NCBI RefSeq assembly: GCF_003688555.1
Contig: NZ_REFR01000011.1
Location: 372,001 to 436,000 of the forward strand
Origin: Eilatimonas milleporae
GTDB taxonomy: Bacteria > Pseudomonadota > Alphaproteobacteria > Sphingomonadales > Kordiimonadaceae
DNA: 64,000 nucleotides
Direction: 5' to 3'
The position numbers were made by a program, and so were the translations under genes. Below the pieces are notes generated by a model. The model made no database searches, was not told where the DNA came from, and saw only the letters and a program-made list of their open reading frames with translations. Positions 53,679-63,562 of this stretch are shown in pieces; within the stretch, counting starts at the first letter, position 1, and the number at the start of each line of letters is the position of its first letter.

Positions 53679-56235
53679 CGGCAAACACCTTGGCCAGCCG
53701 GGCCGGCGGCATGCGCCGCAGGGCGGCGAGCGGCAGGGCGGCGGCCAGCCCCGCCGTCAGCGCGGCCACCGCCGCCATATCCAGCCATTTCATCGGGAAC
53801 ACATACAGCGGCAGCCGCCAGCCGAACGCCTCCACATTGACAAGGGCGACCAGACACCAGGCGACAAAGGTACCGAGCGGCACGGCCAGCCCGGCCGTCA
53901 GCAGGGCCAGCGCCAGGATTTTCGCCAGTTCCAGCCGCACCAGCGTCCGGCGCGGCACGCCCAGCGCCCATATGGGGGCGATCTGCGGCAGGCGCGCGCC
54001 CGTCAGCGTCATCAGCGCGGTCAGCAGGGCGATGCCGGCGACCCCCAGCGTCAGGGTTTTCAGCGCCACGGTGACGGTGAAGGTGCGCTCGAAAACGCCG
54101 TTTGAAAACCGTTTCAGGCGCGTCTGGTCGATCACCCGCCGGTCGTCCAGGGCGAAGCGGGTCTTCAGGGCGGCGATCACCCTGTCCGTTTGCTGCGTGC
54201 GCACGCCATACTGGGTGCGCCGGGCGTTTGGAAACCGCTGCGTCAGGGTGGCGGCGGCCACGCGGACCTGCCCGCGCGGGTTGCCGTAATCGGCGTAAAT
54301 GCCGGCCACCGCCACCGTCCACGGCCCCGCCGGACTGTCCAGTGTGATATCGTCGCCGGCGCGGATGTCGAACCGCCGCGCCAGCTGTTCGCTGACCAGC
54401 GCGCCGGCCCCGTCGCGCACACGGTCCCAGGGGCCCTCCACCGCGTCCAGCAGGGTCCACAAATCGCGGTAGGTCGCATGGTCGCGGAACCCGTAAATAT
54501 CGGCGGGCCAGCCCCGATAGGCCCCGGCGACGGACCAGTTGGGCAACACGGCGTCCACATCGGCGCGGGCCGCCAGCCAGGCGGCGATCCGGTCGCCTTC
54601 GCCGTTGTCGCGGGCGTCCACATAGACCTCCGTCACCAGCCGCTCGTCAAGAAAGACGGCAAAGGTCTTGCGGAAGCCGTCCACCATGGTGCCCACGCCG
54701 ATATTGGTCGCCAGGGCCAGCAGCAGCGCCATCAGCGCCAGCGACAGCCCCGACAGCTGCTGGCGCATGTCGGCCCAGAACCACTGCGCCAGCGGCCGGC
54801 GCGCCAACGCCCCGCCCGCCGTCAGCATCAGCGACAACAGGCCGGGCAGGGCCAGCGCCGCGCCGAGCAGAACCCCGCCCATGACGGCGAAGCCGGCCAC
54901 CAGTCCCGTGCCGTAGCGGTACACCGCCACCGCCGCCAGCAGCAGGGCGCCGGCGGCCAGCGTCTGAACCGTCAGGCGCCGCGCCTGCGCGTCGTGCCAG
55001 GCGCGCGGATGCGCCGCCGCCAGCAGGGGCAGCCGGTACACCCGCCACAGCGCGCCGGCCGATGCGGCCAGCGCGCCGGCCAGGCTCATCCCCAGGCCGG
55101 CCAGCCACCAGCTTGGGCGCACCCGCAGGCTGCCGTCCACCGCCGCGCCGTACAGGCCGCCGAGACTGCCGGCCACATCCGGCAGCAGCGCGGCCGCCAG
55201 CCCGTAGCCCAGCGCCACGCCGACGGCGCCGGCGGCCAGCGCAATGGTCAGCAGTTCGGTCAGCAGCAGGGCGGTCAGCCGCCGCGCCGACACCCCGCAG
55301 GCCCTCAGCGTACGGTATGTGGGCAGCCGCTGTTCGAACGCCAGGCCGATGGTGGCATGGACGATGAACAGCCCCACCAGAAAGGACAGCAGCCCGAACG
55401 CCGTCAGATTCAGGTGGAAACTGTCGGTCAGGCCGGAAATGTCCACCGTCACCGCCGGGTCCACACGCACCAGCGCCGCGCCCGGCAGCCCGGCCAGGAT
55501 GCCCGCCAGACTGTCTTGCGCATTCAGATTATCTTGTGCATTCAGATCATCTTGCGCATTCAGACTGTCTTGCGCGGTATCCATCGCCGCGCCCCGCCGG
55601 TGCCCGCTGTCCGGGTCCAGTATCAGATAGGACAGGCGCCCCGGCTGCCCCAGCAGGGCCTGCGCCACGCCGATGTCGGCGATCAGCGTATCGCCGGCAA
55701 TACCATCGCCGGCGGCAATCGGCGGCAGGGGGTGGTCTTTGGGCCCCACGGGCCGCCCGGTGCCGGCGGCCAGCGCCCGTGCCGTGGCCGGGGCGGCATA
55801 CAGCAGGCCCGGCCGACTGACGAAGCGCAGAAAGTCGTCCCCATACGCGGCGACGGCGTCGAATCCCTGTCCTCCCGGAAGTCTTTGGCTGTCCGGCAGG
55901 CTCAGCGGGTCGATGCCGACAAGGGTGTAGGATCTGCCGTCCACCGTCAGCCGGCCTTCCAGCACCGGCGCGACAGCCCATCCCGCCCGGCGCAACCGGG
56001 CAAAGACCGCATCCGTGACCGTGCCGCCGTCCGGCGGTGCCAGCACGGGCACCCGGCTTCTGGAAAAACTGTCCTCGGCCGCGCGGTAACTGGCACGGGC
56101 GTGCGTGTTCAGCGCCTGCACGCCGCTCCACAGCGCCGTGGCGGCGGCCAGCCCGACAATCAGCGCCGCCAGCTGCACCTTGTGGCGGCGCCAGTGGCCG
56201 GCCAGCGCACCGGCAATGGCGGCGGTGCCGGTCAC
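53668..56235 (-). CDS. ABC transporter permease, FtsX/MacB-like
   Basis: The 855-aa protein has an N-terminal helix ([19 protein letters not shown]) and a large extracytoplasmic domain. Membrane helices follow in the middle ([43 protein letters not shown]) and in a second half near the end ([32 protein letters not shown]). This is a duplicated FtsX layout of AttF/AttG type. The GTG start overlaps the ATPase stop as GTGA. A run of NAQD repeats (about residues 220-245) comes from an 18-bp DNA repeat. It likely extracts or moves lipid-like substrates. Confidence 0.88.
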   Translation of the reverse strand: MTGTAAIAGALAGHWRRHKVQLAALIVGLAAATALWSGVQALNTHARASYRAAEDSFSRSRVPVLAPPDGGTVTDAVFARLRRAGWAVAPVLEGRLTVDGRSYTLVGIDPLSLPDSQRLPGGQGFDAVAAYGDDFLRFVSRPGLLYAAPATARALAAGTGRPVGPKDHPLPPIAAGDGIAGDTLIADIGVAQALLGQPGRLSYLILDPDSGHRRGAAMDTAQDSLNAQDDLNAQDNLNAQDSLAGILAGLPGAALVRVDPAVTVDISGLTDSFHLNLTAFGLLSFLVGLFIVHATIGLAFEQRLPTYRTLRACGVSARRLTALLLTELLTIALAAGAVGVALGYGLAAALLPDVAGSLGGLYGAAVDGSLRVRPSWWLAGLGMSLAGALAASAGALWRVYRLPLLAAAHPRAWHDAQARRLTVQTLAAGALLLAAVAVYRYGTGLVAGFAVMGGVLLGAALALPGLLSLMLTAGGALARRPLAQWFWADMRQQLSGLSLALMALLLALATNIGVGTMVDGFRKTFAVFLDERLVTEVYVDARDNGEGDRIAAWLAARADVDAVLPNWSVAGAYRGWPADIYGFRDHATYRDLWTLLDAVEGPWDRVRDGAGALVSEQLARRFDIRAGDDITLDSPAGPWTVAVAGIYADYGNPRGQVRVAAATLTQRFPNARRTQYGVRTQQTDRVIAALKTRFALDDRRVIDQTRLKRFSNGVFERTFTVTVALKTLTLGVAGIALLTALMTLTGARLPQIAPIWALGVPRRTLVRLELAKILALALLTAGLAVPLGTFVAWCLVALVNVEAFGWRLPLYVFPMKWLDMAAVAALTAGLAAALPLAALRRMPPARLAKVFADER

Positions 56236-56930
56236 TGTGACCGCTCCCCATCCGGTCGTTCCCCATCCAGCCGCCCGCCGCTCAGCCGTCCCCCGCTCAG
56301 TCTCAGGGTCCGGTCCATGGCGCCAGCCAGGCGGTCGCTGTGGGTGACCACCAGCAGGGCGCAGCCGGTCTCGCGCACCAGCTCCAGCGACAGGGCCATG
56401 ACGCTGTCGCTGGTGGCCTCGTCCAGGTTGCCGGTGGGCTCGTCCGCCAGCACCAGCGACGGCCGCGCCGCGAAGGTGCGGCCGATGGCCACCCGCTGCT
56501 GCTGGCCGCCCGACAGATGTTCGGGATAGCGGTCCATCAGTCCGCCCAGGTCCAGCCGCCCGGTCAGACGGTCCAGCCAGTCCCGGTCCAGCCGTCCGGC
56601 CAGCCGCGCCTGAAAGGACAGATTGTCCCGCACCGTCAGGCTGGGGATCAGGTTGAACTGCTGGAAAATCAGCCCCACCCTGTCCCGGCGCAGGGCGGCG
56701 CGGGCGCTGTCGTCCATGGCGCTCACATTGTCGCCGTCCACGCTGACGGTGCCGCCGTCGGCACTGTCCAGGCCCGCCACAACATGCAGGAAGGTGCTTT
56801 TGCCGCAGCCGGACTCGCCCATCAGCGCCAGGCTCTGCCCGGCGGGCAGATGCATCGACACCCCGTCCAGCACCCGCAGGGGGCCCTGCGGCGTGTCATA
56901 GCGTTTTCTCAGATCGTTTACATCCAGCAT
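56232..56930 (-). CDS. ABC transporter ATP-binding protein, LolD/MacB-like
   Basis: The 232-aa ATPase has Walker [10 protein letters not shown], the Q-loop FQQFNLIPS, the signature LSGGQQQR, Walker [16 protein letters not shown] and the switch His in THSD. The ATG at 56930 ([11 protein letters not shown]) fits the family start; a GTG at 56963 is possible. The C-terminus has a short [18 protein letters not shown] repeat. It pairs with the permease just downstream. Confidence 0.92.
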   Translation of the reverse strand: MLDVNDLRKRYDTPQGPLRVLDGVSMHLPAGQSLALMGESGCGKSTFLHVVAGLDSADGGTVSVDGDNVSAMDDSARAALRRDRVGLIFQQFNLIPSLTVRDNLSFQARLAGRLDRDWLDRLTGRLDLGGLMDRYPEHLSGGQQQRVAIGRTFAARPSLVLADEPTGNLDEATSDSVMALSLELVRETGCALLVVTHSDRLAGAMDRTLRLSGGRLSGGRLDGERPDGERSQ

Positions 56931-57182
56931 CGCATCGGGCCCGGTCCGGAAAGATGGTCGCACATTATCTGTGCGGCGCGGTCACGCATTTCAAGGATCA
57001 TGATGTACGCCCGGATCGCGCTGCCGGATTGTTTTCTTTGCGAATAGCCAAATCATAATGATTAAAATATTAATGGAATTGAACCCTTTACCCCCTGCGT
57101 GTTTCAGTGCGCCCCGGCGCGGGCCGCCATATGGACGGGCCCGCATGATGTGCATGGTGTGCATGGCATTGGGGGGTGTGCA

Positions 57183-57929
57183 ATGGGACGCGCGATGGGT
57201 CCGGGTGTCGCGGCGGCGCTGCTGACGGTTTGGGGTGTGACGGCGGGGTCACTGTTTTTCGCGGGCGCCATGCCGCCTTCCATGGCGGACACAAAGGGCG
57301 CAAGGCCCTCCGCCGTTTTGCCTGCGGCGTCCCTGTCACGGGCGGCGCCGGCCGCCACCCCCGGCGATACGGACCCCGACCGGCCGCCAGGCATGCCGTC
57401 GGCCCCCGATGCCGACACCGGGTCTGATACCGATACCGGCCCTGTTGATCCCGCGAGCCCTGCCCCTGATATCCCCGAAACTGACACCCCCGAAACTGAC
57501 ACCCCTGAAGCTGAAACTCCTGACACGGGCACTTCTGGCATCGCTGACGCGGCCGCCACCGTCTGGGAGGGGGACGCGGAACGCGGCGAACAGCTGGCGC
57601 GGCCGTGTTTCGTCTGTCACACGGCCTGGCCGGGCGCGGGCAATGCCATCGGCCCCAACCTGTACGGCGTCGTCGGGCGCCCGGTGGCGTCGTTGCGCTA
57701 TTTCCATTACAGCGAACGCCTGATGCGCCGTGGCGGCCTGTGGACGCCCGCGCGGCTCGACGCCTTCATCGCCGAGCGTAAGGCCTTCGACCAGGGCAGC
57801 CACATGGCCTTTCTGCCGTTTCAGAGAAACGCGCGGGACAGGCGCGACCTGATCGCATGGCTGACCACGCTGCGCCGGCCGTCCGGTGGCCCCAGGCCGG
57901 TGCTGCGCGACAACCCGCCCCCGGAATAG
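57183..57929 (+). CDS. Membrane-anchored or secreted class I cytochrome c
   Basis: The 248-aa protein starts at the ATG at 57183 after GGGGGGTG. A hydrophobic N-terminus (AAALLTVWGVTAGSLFFAGA) is followed by a long Pro/Thr/Asp-rich linker with TDTPETDTPEAETPD repeats. A cytochrome domain comes next with the haem motif CFVCH and GNAIGPNLYGVVGRPV, and a candidate axial Met in GSHMAFLPF. This resembles short cytochrome c2/c-552 domains tethered by a flexible linker. It probably shuttles electrons in the periplasm. It is a single gene with no clear operon. Confidence 0.85.
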   Translation: MGRAMGPGVAAALLTVWGVTAGSLFFAGAMPPSMADTKGARPSAVLPAASLSRAAPAATPGDTDPDRPPGMPSAPDADTGSDTDTGPVDPASPAPDIPETDTPETDTPEAETPDTGTSGIADAAATVWEGDAERGEQLARPCFVCHTAWPGAGNAIGPNLYGVVGRPVASLRYFHYSERLMRRGGLWTPARLDAFIAERKAFDQGSHMAFLPFQRNARDRRDLIAWLTTLRRPSGGPRPVLRDNPPPE

Positions 57930-58346
57930 GGCCGGAATAGGGCCCGTTCCCCGAACACCGGCGCCCCGCCATGCAGTTTGAGCCATCCGGACTCCTCCAG
58001 GATGCGCACCTGATACGGCCCCGATGTGTCCCGCATTGCTTTTTGCGCTCCATTGACTTTCGCCCCCTCCATTGACTTTCGCATTCAGGCATGACACAAG
58101 CTGGCCCGCATGGTGCTTTGGATACATCCATTTGCACTGCCCCTGGCGGCCTGGCCGCGTCGATTGAGAGCCCTTGTTACAGTCACGGCTCCCTCCGCCC
58201 TCCGCCAGGGACATTACTTGAGAGATTCACTGACAGGCCCGGGAACGCGGGGCTTTTCAAACATATGATACGGGATGGGTTTGTGCCGGCCTGACAAGGG
58301 GCCGGGGCGGACCGCGCGTCCCTTTGATGCGAAAGACACAATATTC
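57930..58346. other. Intergenic region upstream of the helicase
   Basis: It has two copies of CCATTGACTTTCGC (58052 and 58069 region) and a GC-rich stretch before the helicase start. No gene is supported. Confidence 0.4.
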
Positions 58347-60110
58347 GTGACACAGTTTAGTGACCTGGGCCTTGCGCCCGATCTTCTGACCGGCCTGGAG
58401 ACGGCCGGCTACACCACGCCGTCGCCCATTCAGGCGCGCGTCATTCCCGCCGCCCTCGACGGGCGCGACATCATGGGCATCGCCCAGACCGGCACCGGCA
58501 AGACGGCGGCCTTCGCGCTGCCCATTCTGGACCGTCTGATGGGTCTGCCGCGCCGCGCCGGGCCGGCGGCCTGCCGCGCCCTGATCCTGGCGCCGACCCG
58601 CGAACTGGTAACCCAGATCGCCGAAAGCATCCGCAAATATGCCGGCAGCCGGCGCCTGTCCGTCACCGTCATCGTCGGCGGAGTCAAATACGGCCCGCAG
58701 ATCCGCATGCTGTCGCGCGGCAGCGACATCATCGTCGCCACGCCCGGCCGCCTGCTGGACCACATGTCCTCCGGCACCTGCCGGCTGGACGAGACCGAGA
58801 TGTTCGTTTTGGACGAGGCCGACCACATGCTCGACCTTGGCTTCGTCAAGCCGATCCGGCGGATCGTCGCCGCCCTGCCGTCGGCGCGTCAGTCCATGTT
58901 CTTTTCCGCCACCATGGCAGGGCCGATCAAGGGCCTGGCCGACAGCATGCTGGACCGTCCCCATTTCGCCGAGGTGACGCCCCAGGCCACCACGGTCGAG
59001 CGTATCGACCAGCAGGTGATCCTGATCGAGGGCACGCGCAAGCGCGACGCGCTGGAAAGCCTCCTCCGGGCCGAACCGGTGGACAGCGCGCTGGTCTTCG
59101 TCCGCACCAAGCGCGGCGCCGACCGTCTGGCCGAACGGCTGACCAGGGCCGGGTTCGAGGCCGTCGCCATCCACGGCGACAAGAAACAGTCGCACCGCGA
59201 CCAGGCCCTGCGCCGGTTCAAGGCGGGCAAGGCGCTGTTGCTGGTGGCCACCGACATCGCCGCGCGCGGCATCGACATTTCCAGCGTGACCCATGTCTTC
59301 AACTATGACCTGCCGCAGGTGGCGGATGCCTATGTCCACCGCATCGGTCGCACGGCGCGGGCCGGGCGCGACGGCGTGGCCGTGACATTCTGCGACGACA
59401 GCGAACGCGACCTGTTGCGCGCGGTGGAAAAACTGATCCGCCGCAAGCTGCCGATGGAAGACATGCGCCTGGAGACGACCCGCAAGGCGGCGCGTTCGGG
59501 CAAAAGCCCCCGTGGCCAAGCCAACGGCGCGCGCGGCAACGGAGCGCGCGGCAACGGGCAAACCCGGTCGCAAACCCGGTCCCAACACCGCAAGGGCGGC
59601 CCCAGGACGGATGCCGACACCCGCCGCGACACCCGCCGCGACACCGGCCGCGATGGCGACCGCGTCGCCCGCAGCGATCAGAGCGGCCGGGCCGATCAGG
59701 CCGCCCGCTCCGGGCAGGACCGCGCCGCCACTCGGAACCGCCACACCGACAGGAATGGCCAGGCAAGTCACAATGGTCAGGCAAGTCACACTGGTCAGGC
59801 CAGGCGGACCCGTGCCGACGGCCGCGATCACGCGGACACGCAGCGGCGCGATGACGGACAGCGGCGCCCGGCCGGCCGCAAGGGCGGGCGTGGCGGCAAA
59901 CCGGCCCGTCACGACCCCCGCCACGACCATGGCCCGCAGGCAACCGGGGGCGATGCCAAACCCCGGCGCGACCGGTCCGGCCACGGCAAGCCGCATCGCA
60001 CCAAATCCAGTGAGGCCGCGCACCGGCCGTCGCGGCAGGACCGTGACCGGGGCGGCAAGGGCGCGGGCGGCGACCAGGCCGGCGGCGGCCGCGACCGCCG
60101 GGCGGCCTGA
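58347..60110 (+). CDS. DEAD-box RNA helicase, RhlE-like, with long basic tail
   Basis: The 587-aa protein starts at the GTG at 58347 (VTQFSDLGL, the Q-motif region); family similarity begins there. Motifs: AQTGTGKT (I), PTRELV (Ia), VLDEADHML (II), SATMAG (III), HRIGRTARAG (VI). The core ends near residue 375. The remaining 210 residues are disordered and rich in Arg, Gly, Asp, His and Gln with repeats such as NGARGNGARGNGQ and NGQASHNGQASHTGQA. Such tails bind RNA. It may act in ribosome assembly or mRNA turnover. Confidence 0.92.
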   Translation: MTQFSDLGLAPDLLTGLETAGYTTPSPIQARVIPAALDGRDIMGIAQTGTGKTAAFALPILDRLMGLPRRAGPAACRALILAPTRELVTQIAESIRKYAGSRRLSVTVIVGGVKYGPQIRMLSRGSDIIVATPGRLLDHMSSGTCRLDETEMFVLDEADHMLDLGFVKPIRRIVAALPSARQSMFFSATMAGPIKGLADSMLDRPHFAEVTPQATTVERIDQQVILIEGTRKRDALESLLRAEPVDSALVFVRTKRGADRLAERLTRAGFEAVAIHGDKKQSHRDQALRRFKAGKALLLVATDIAARGIDISSVTHVFNYDLPQVADAYVHRIGRTARAGRDGVAVTFCDDSERDLLRAVEKLIRRKLPMEDMRLETTRKAARSGKSPRGQANGARGNGARGNGQTRSQTRSQHRKGGPRTDADTRRDTRRDTGRDGDRVARSDQSGRADQAARSGQDRAATRNRHTDRNGQASHNGQASHTGQARRTRADGRDHADTQRRDDGQRRPAGRKGGRGGKPARHDPRHDHGPQATGGDAKPRRDRSGHGKPHRTKSSEAAHRPSRQDRDRGGKGAGGDQAGGGRDRRAA

Positions 60111-60650
60111 GTGCGGATCTGAGTGGGGGATTTGGGCGCGGACCCGAGTGCGTGGCCCGGACCCCGGACACTCCTATCGGCGTGGCCCGGATCAAAGCCG
60201 GCCCGACCAAACCAGATCCGGCCAAACCAGATCCGGCCAAACCGGACCCGATCAAACCTGAGCTGGCCAAACCTGAGCTGACCGGCATGGGCTAACCGGC
60301 ATATGCCGCGCGATAGTTCCCACGCGGAGTCGCGCGGCCAAGCGCCTTGTCCGAATCTTTGCGGCCAGGCTCTTCTTGGCGGGCAGGGTCTCCTTTGCCG
60401 GCAGGCTCTGGCGCAGGGGCCTTCCGTCTCTCGCCTGACCCGGCCGGTCGGTCCATCCTGTCCCATCACCCGGCGATCCCGTATCATTTGGCGCGGTCCA
60501 GTGGGCGCGCCGCCGCCCTGTCCGGCGCCGCTGCTGGGACATTGTGCCGCGCTCTCAGGCCCGTGTGCGTCTTTTCGCTGGACGGGCGGGCGCGGGCGCC
60601 TAAACTCACGCCCTGAGGAGAGACAACCGAGTTCCAAGGGGAGAGTGAGC
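60111..60650. other. Intergenic region with short tandem repeats
   Basis: Units such as CCAAACCAGATCCGG (15 bp) and GGCCAAACCTGAGCT recur at about 60195-60290. The rest is GC-rich without a supported gene. The acyl-CoA dehydrogenase promoter must lie in the right part. Confidence 0.45.
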
Positions 60651-61847
60651 ATGCATCTCGACTACAGTGCCGGGGACCACGCATTCCGCGATGAGGTCCG
60701 CGCCTTTCTCAAAGACAATCTGCCGTCCGCCATCGCCGCCAAGATGAAGGGCGGGCAAATGCTGTCCAAGCAGGATTTCCTGGACTGGCAGGCCAAGCTG
60801 CTGGCGCGCGGCTGGCTGGCCCACAGCTGGCCGGAGGAATATGGCGGCTCCGGCTTCACCCCGTTCCAGAAGCATATTTTCGAGGAGGAGTGCGTCAATG
60901 CCGGGGCGCCGGAACTGCCGCCCTTCGGCCTCAACATGCTCGGCCCGGTGCTGATCAAGTTCGGCAGCGACGAACAGAAGGCCCATTATCTGCCGCGCAT
61001 CCTCGACGGCACCGACTGGTGGTGCCAGGGCTATTCCGAGCCCGGCGCCGGCTCGGACCTGGCCAGCCTGAAAACCCGTGCCGTGCGCGACGGCGACCAT
61101 TATGTGGTCAACGGCCAGAAAACCTGGACCACCCTCGGTCAGTATGCCGACTGGATTTTCTGCCTCGTGCGCACCAGCACCGAGGGCAAACCGCAGGAGG
61201 GCATTTCCTTCCTGCTGATCGATCTGGACACGCCCGGCGTGACCATGCGGCCCATCATCACCATCGAAGGCGACCATGAGGTGAACGAGGTCTTCTTCGA
61301 CGATGTGCGCGTGCCCGCCGCCAATCTGGTCGGCGTGGAGAACAAGGGCTGGACCTGCGCCAAATATCTGCTGACGCATGAGCGCACCGGCATCGCCGGC
61401 GTCGCCTATGCCAAGGCCGCACTGGCCAAGCTGAAGCGCGTCGCCGGCGAGACCGAGGACGAGGACGGCCCCCTCATCGACGATCCCCATTTCGCCGCCC
61501 GCATGGCGTCGGTGGAAATCGACCTGATGGCGATGGAACTGACCAATCTGCGCGTGGTCAGCCAGGCCCAGGACGGCGGCGTGCCGGGGCCGGAAAGCTC
61601 CATGCTGAAAATCAAGGGCACGCAGATCCGCCAGGAACTGAGCGACCTGCTGCGCCGCGCCGTCGGCCCCTACGCCCTGCCGTTCACGCCGGAAGTGCTG
61701 GAGGACGGCTCGAACGAGGCGCCCGTCGGCCCCGATTACGCCACGCCGCTGGCCGGTCAGTATTTCAACCGGCGCAAATATTCCATCTATGGCGGGTCGA
61801 ACGAAATTCAGCGCAACATCATCTCGAAAATGGTGCTGGGCCTGTAG
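60651..61847 (+). CDS. Acyl-CoA dehydrogenase
   Basis: The 398-aa enzyme has the family layout: an N-terminal helical domain (HAFRDEVRAFLKDNLP), GYSEPGAGSDLASL in the middle, NGQKTWTT, and the C-terminal YGGSNEIQRNIISKMVLGL. The start is the ATG at 60651 after GGGGAGAG. It oxidises an acyl-CoA to the enoyl-CoA with FAD. A second, shorter family member follows 164 bp later; such pairs often form heteromeric enzymes for unusual substrates such as sterol side chains or aromatic acids. Confidence 0.92.
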   Translation: MHLDYSAGDHAFRDEVRAFLKDNLPSAIAAKMKGGQMLSKQDFLDWQAKLLARGWLAHSWPEEYGGSGFTPFQKHIFEEECVNAGAPELPPFGLNMLGPVLIKFGSDEQKAHYLPRILDGTDWWCQGYSEPGAGSDLASLKTRAVRDGDHYVVNGQKTWTTLGQYADWIFCLVRTSTEGKPQEGISFLLIDLDTPGVTMRPIITIEGDHEVNEVFFDDVRVPAANLVGVENKGWTCAKYLLTHERTGIAGVAYAKAALAKLKRVAGETEDEDGPLIDDPHFAARMASVEIDLMAMELTNLRVVSQAQDGGVPGPESSMLKIKGTQIRQELSDLLRRAVGPYALPFTPEVLEDGSNEAPVGPDYATPLAGQYFNRRKYSIYGGSNEIQRNIISKMVLGL

Positions 61848-62011
61848 GCGGATTTGTCCCCGAAACCGTTATCCCGGGGCCGTGAATGCCGGGGGGTGAG
61901 GGTGGTGTGTCACCGTCCTTCCCCCGTCCCCGTCCGGCCCCGTCCCCGTTCACGCGCGGCACCGCATGCCTCCCCGGTCCGGCGCCGCGCCTATTTTAAG
62001 AGAGACCTGTC

Positions 62012-63136
62012 ATGGACTTTACCCTGTCTGAGGATCATCGCCTGCTGAAGGACATGATCGCCCGCTTCGTGCGCGAAAAATACGACTTTGAAACCCGCGA
62101 CAAAATCTACAAATCCGATCTCGGCTACAGCAGGGACCACTGGGCGCAGATGGCCGAGCTCGGCCTCATCGGCGCGGTGTTGCCGGAACGGGTCGGCGGT
62201 TTCGGCGGCACGCCCATCGACATCATGGTGGTGATGGAGGAACTGGGCCGCGGCATCGTCATCGAACCCTTTGTCGCCACCGCCATTCTCGGCGCCGGAC
62301 TGCTGGCGGACGAGCGCGCCGGCGGCGCCGGTCCCGGCCTGCTGGACGACGTGATCGCCGGCGGCCGCCTGCTGGCCTTTGCCCATTATGAGCCGGGCGC
62401 CCGCTACAACGCCGCGCGCATCGCCGCCAGCCTGGCCGCCGACGGCGACGGCTACCGCCTGACCGGCGCGAAATCCGTCGTCATCAATGGCGGCGAGGCC
62501 GACACGCTGATCGTCTCGGCCCGCCTGCCGGACGGCGGTACCGCGCTGGTGCTGGTGCCCGGCGACGGTGACGGGGTCGCCCGCCGCGCCTATCCCACCG
62601 TCGACGGGTCGCGCGGGGCCGAAATCACCTTTGAAAATGTCGCCGTGCCCGCCGACCATGTGCTGATGACCGGCGGCGCGGCCGATGACGCCATCGGCGA
62701 GACGCTGGCGCGCGGCGCCTTCGCCCTGTCGGCCGAGGCCCTGGGCGCGATGGAAAACGCCCGTGACGCCACGCTGGACTATCTGCGCACCCGCACCCAG
62801 TTCGGCGTGCCCATCGGCAAGTTTCAGGCGTTGCAGCACCGCATGGTCGATGTCTGTACGGAAATCGAGCAGGCGCGCTCCATCGTGCTGACGGCCACCA
62901 CCGCCTTCGGCAAACCGGCGGGCGAGCGTGACCGCCTGATCAGCGCCGCCAAGTCGCTTGTCGGCAGGGTCGGCCGCCTGGTCGCGGAAGAGGCGGTGCA
63001 GATGCATGGCGGCATCGGCGTCACCTGGGAATATTCCGTCGCCCATGTGGCCAAGCGGCTGGTGATGATCGACCATTATTTCGGTGACACCGACTATCAC
63101 TTGAAACGCTTCACCAAACTGTCCCGCGCCGCCTGA
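62012..63136 (+). CDS. Acyl-CoA dehydrogenase, partner-type
   Basis: The 374-aa protein begins MDFTLSEDHRLLKDMIARFV and has LSAEALGAMENARDATLDYLRTRTQFGVPIGKFQALQHRMVDV and QMHGGIGVTWEYSVAHVAKRL, as in the second subunit of paired acyl-CoA dehydrogenases. The middle FAD loop is less canonical than in the first gene. Both genes are on the same strand and probably work as one enzyme. The stop codon runs into a 17-bp tandem repeat. Confidence 0.9.
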   Translation: MDFTLSEDHRLLKDMIARFVREKYDFETRDKIYKSDLGYSRDHWAQMAELGLIGAVLPERVGGFGGTPIDIMVVMEELGRGIVIEPFVATAILGAGLLADERAGGAGPGLLDDVIAGGRLLAFAHYEPGARYNAARIAASLAADGDGYRLTGAKSVVINGGEADTLIVSARLPDGGTALVLVPGDGDGVARRAYPTVDGSRGAEITFENVAVPADHVLMTGGAADDAIGETLARGAFALSAEALGAMENARDATLDYLRTRTQFGVPIGKFQALQHRMVDVCTEIEQARSIVLTATTAFGKPAGERDRLISAAKSLVGRVGRLVAEEAVQMHGGIGVTWEYSVAHVAKRLVMIDHYFGDTDYHLKRFTKLSRAA

Positions 63137-63270
63137 CGGGCCGGTTTGCCAGACGGGCCGGTTTGCCTGACGGGCCGGTTTGCCAGACGGGCCGGTTTGC
63201 CAGACGGGCCGGTTTGACAGACGGGCCGGTTTGACAGGCGGGCCGGTTTGACAGGCGGGCCTGTCAGGCT
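63135..63270. repeat. 17-bp tandem repeat after the acyl-CoA dehydrogenase
   Basis: GACGGGCCGGTTTGCCA and close variants are repeated about 7.5 times head to tail, starting inside the stop codon of the gene. Later copies read GACGGGCCGGTTTGACA, then GGCGGGCCGGTTTGACA, showing stepwise divergence. Confidence 0.88.
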
Positions 63271-63562
63271 GCCTGAAACAAGGGCCTGATCAAACAATGA
63301 CCTGAAGCACACTCACCGGATTGTCATCTGGAACGACTTTCCGGTGAGTGTGTATCCACTCAAATCGTCTGGCCCGACTTTTATTCCAGGTCTCGGATCT
63401 CTTTCTTTGAGGTCATTGTCTTGTGTTGGGTCTTGTGCGGGGTCTTGTGCGGGCGGTGGCTTCCCGCGCGCGTATTGGCGCGGCGTTGAAAAGGCCCGGG
63501 CCCCCGCGCGGTCCTCCGGCAGTGACGGGCTTTGCTGCCGGTTGCCGCCGGCTCTCCGGCCC
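63137..63562. other. Intergenic region between convergent genes
   Basis: It contains the 17-bp tandem repeat, the 13-bp inverted repeat, and a short run of GGGTCTTGTGC repeats at 63430-63452. No gene is supported. Confidence 0.45.
63308..63352. other. Perfect 13-bp inverted repeat
   Basis: CACACTCACCGGA (63308-63320) and TCCGGTGAGTGTG (63340-63352) enclose a 19-base loop. It lies between two convergent genes, but no T-run follows on either side. It may be an RNA hairpin that stops or protects transcripts, or a protein-binding site. Confidence 0.6.
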
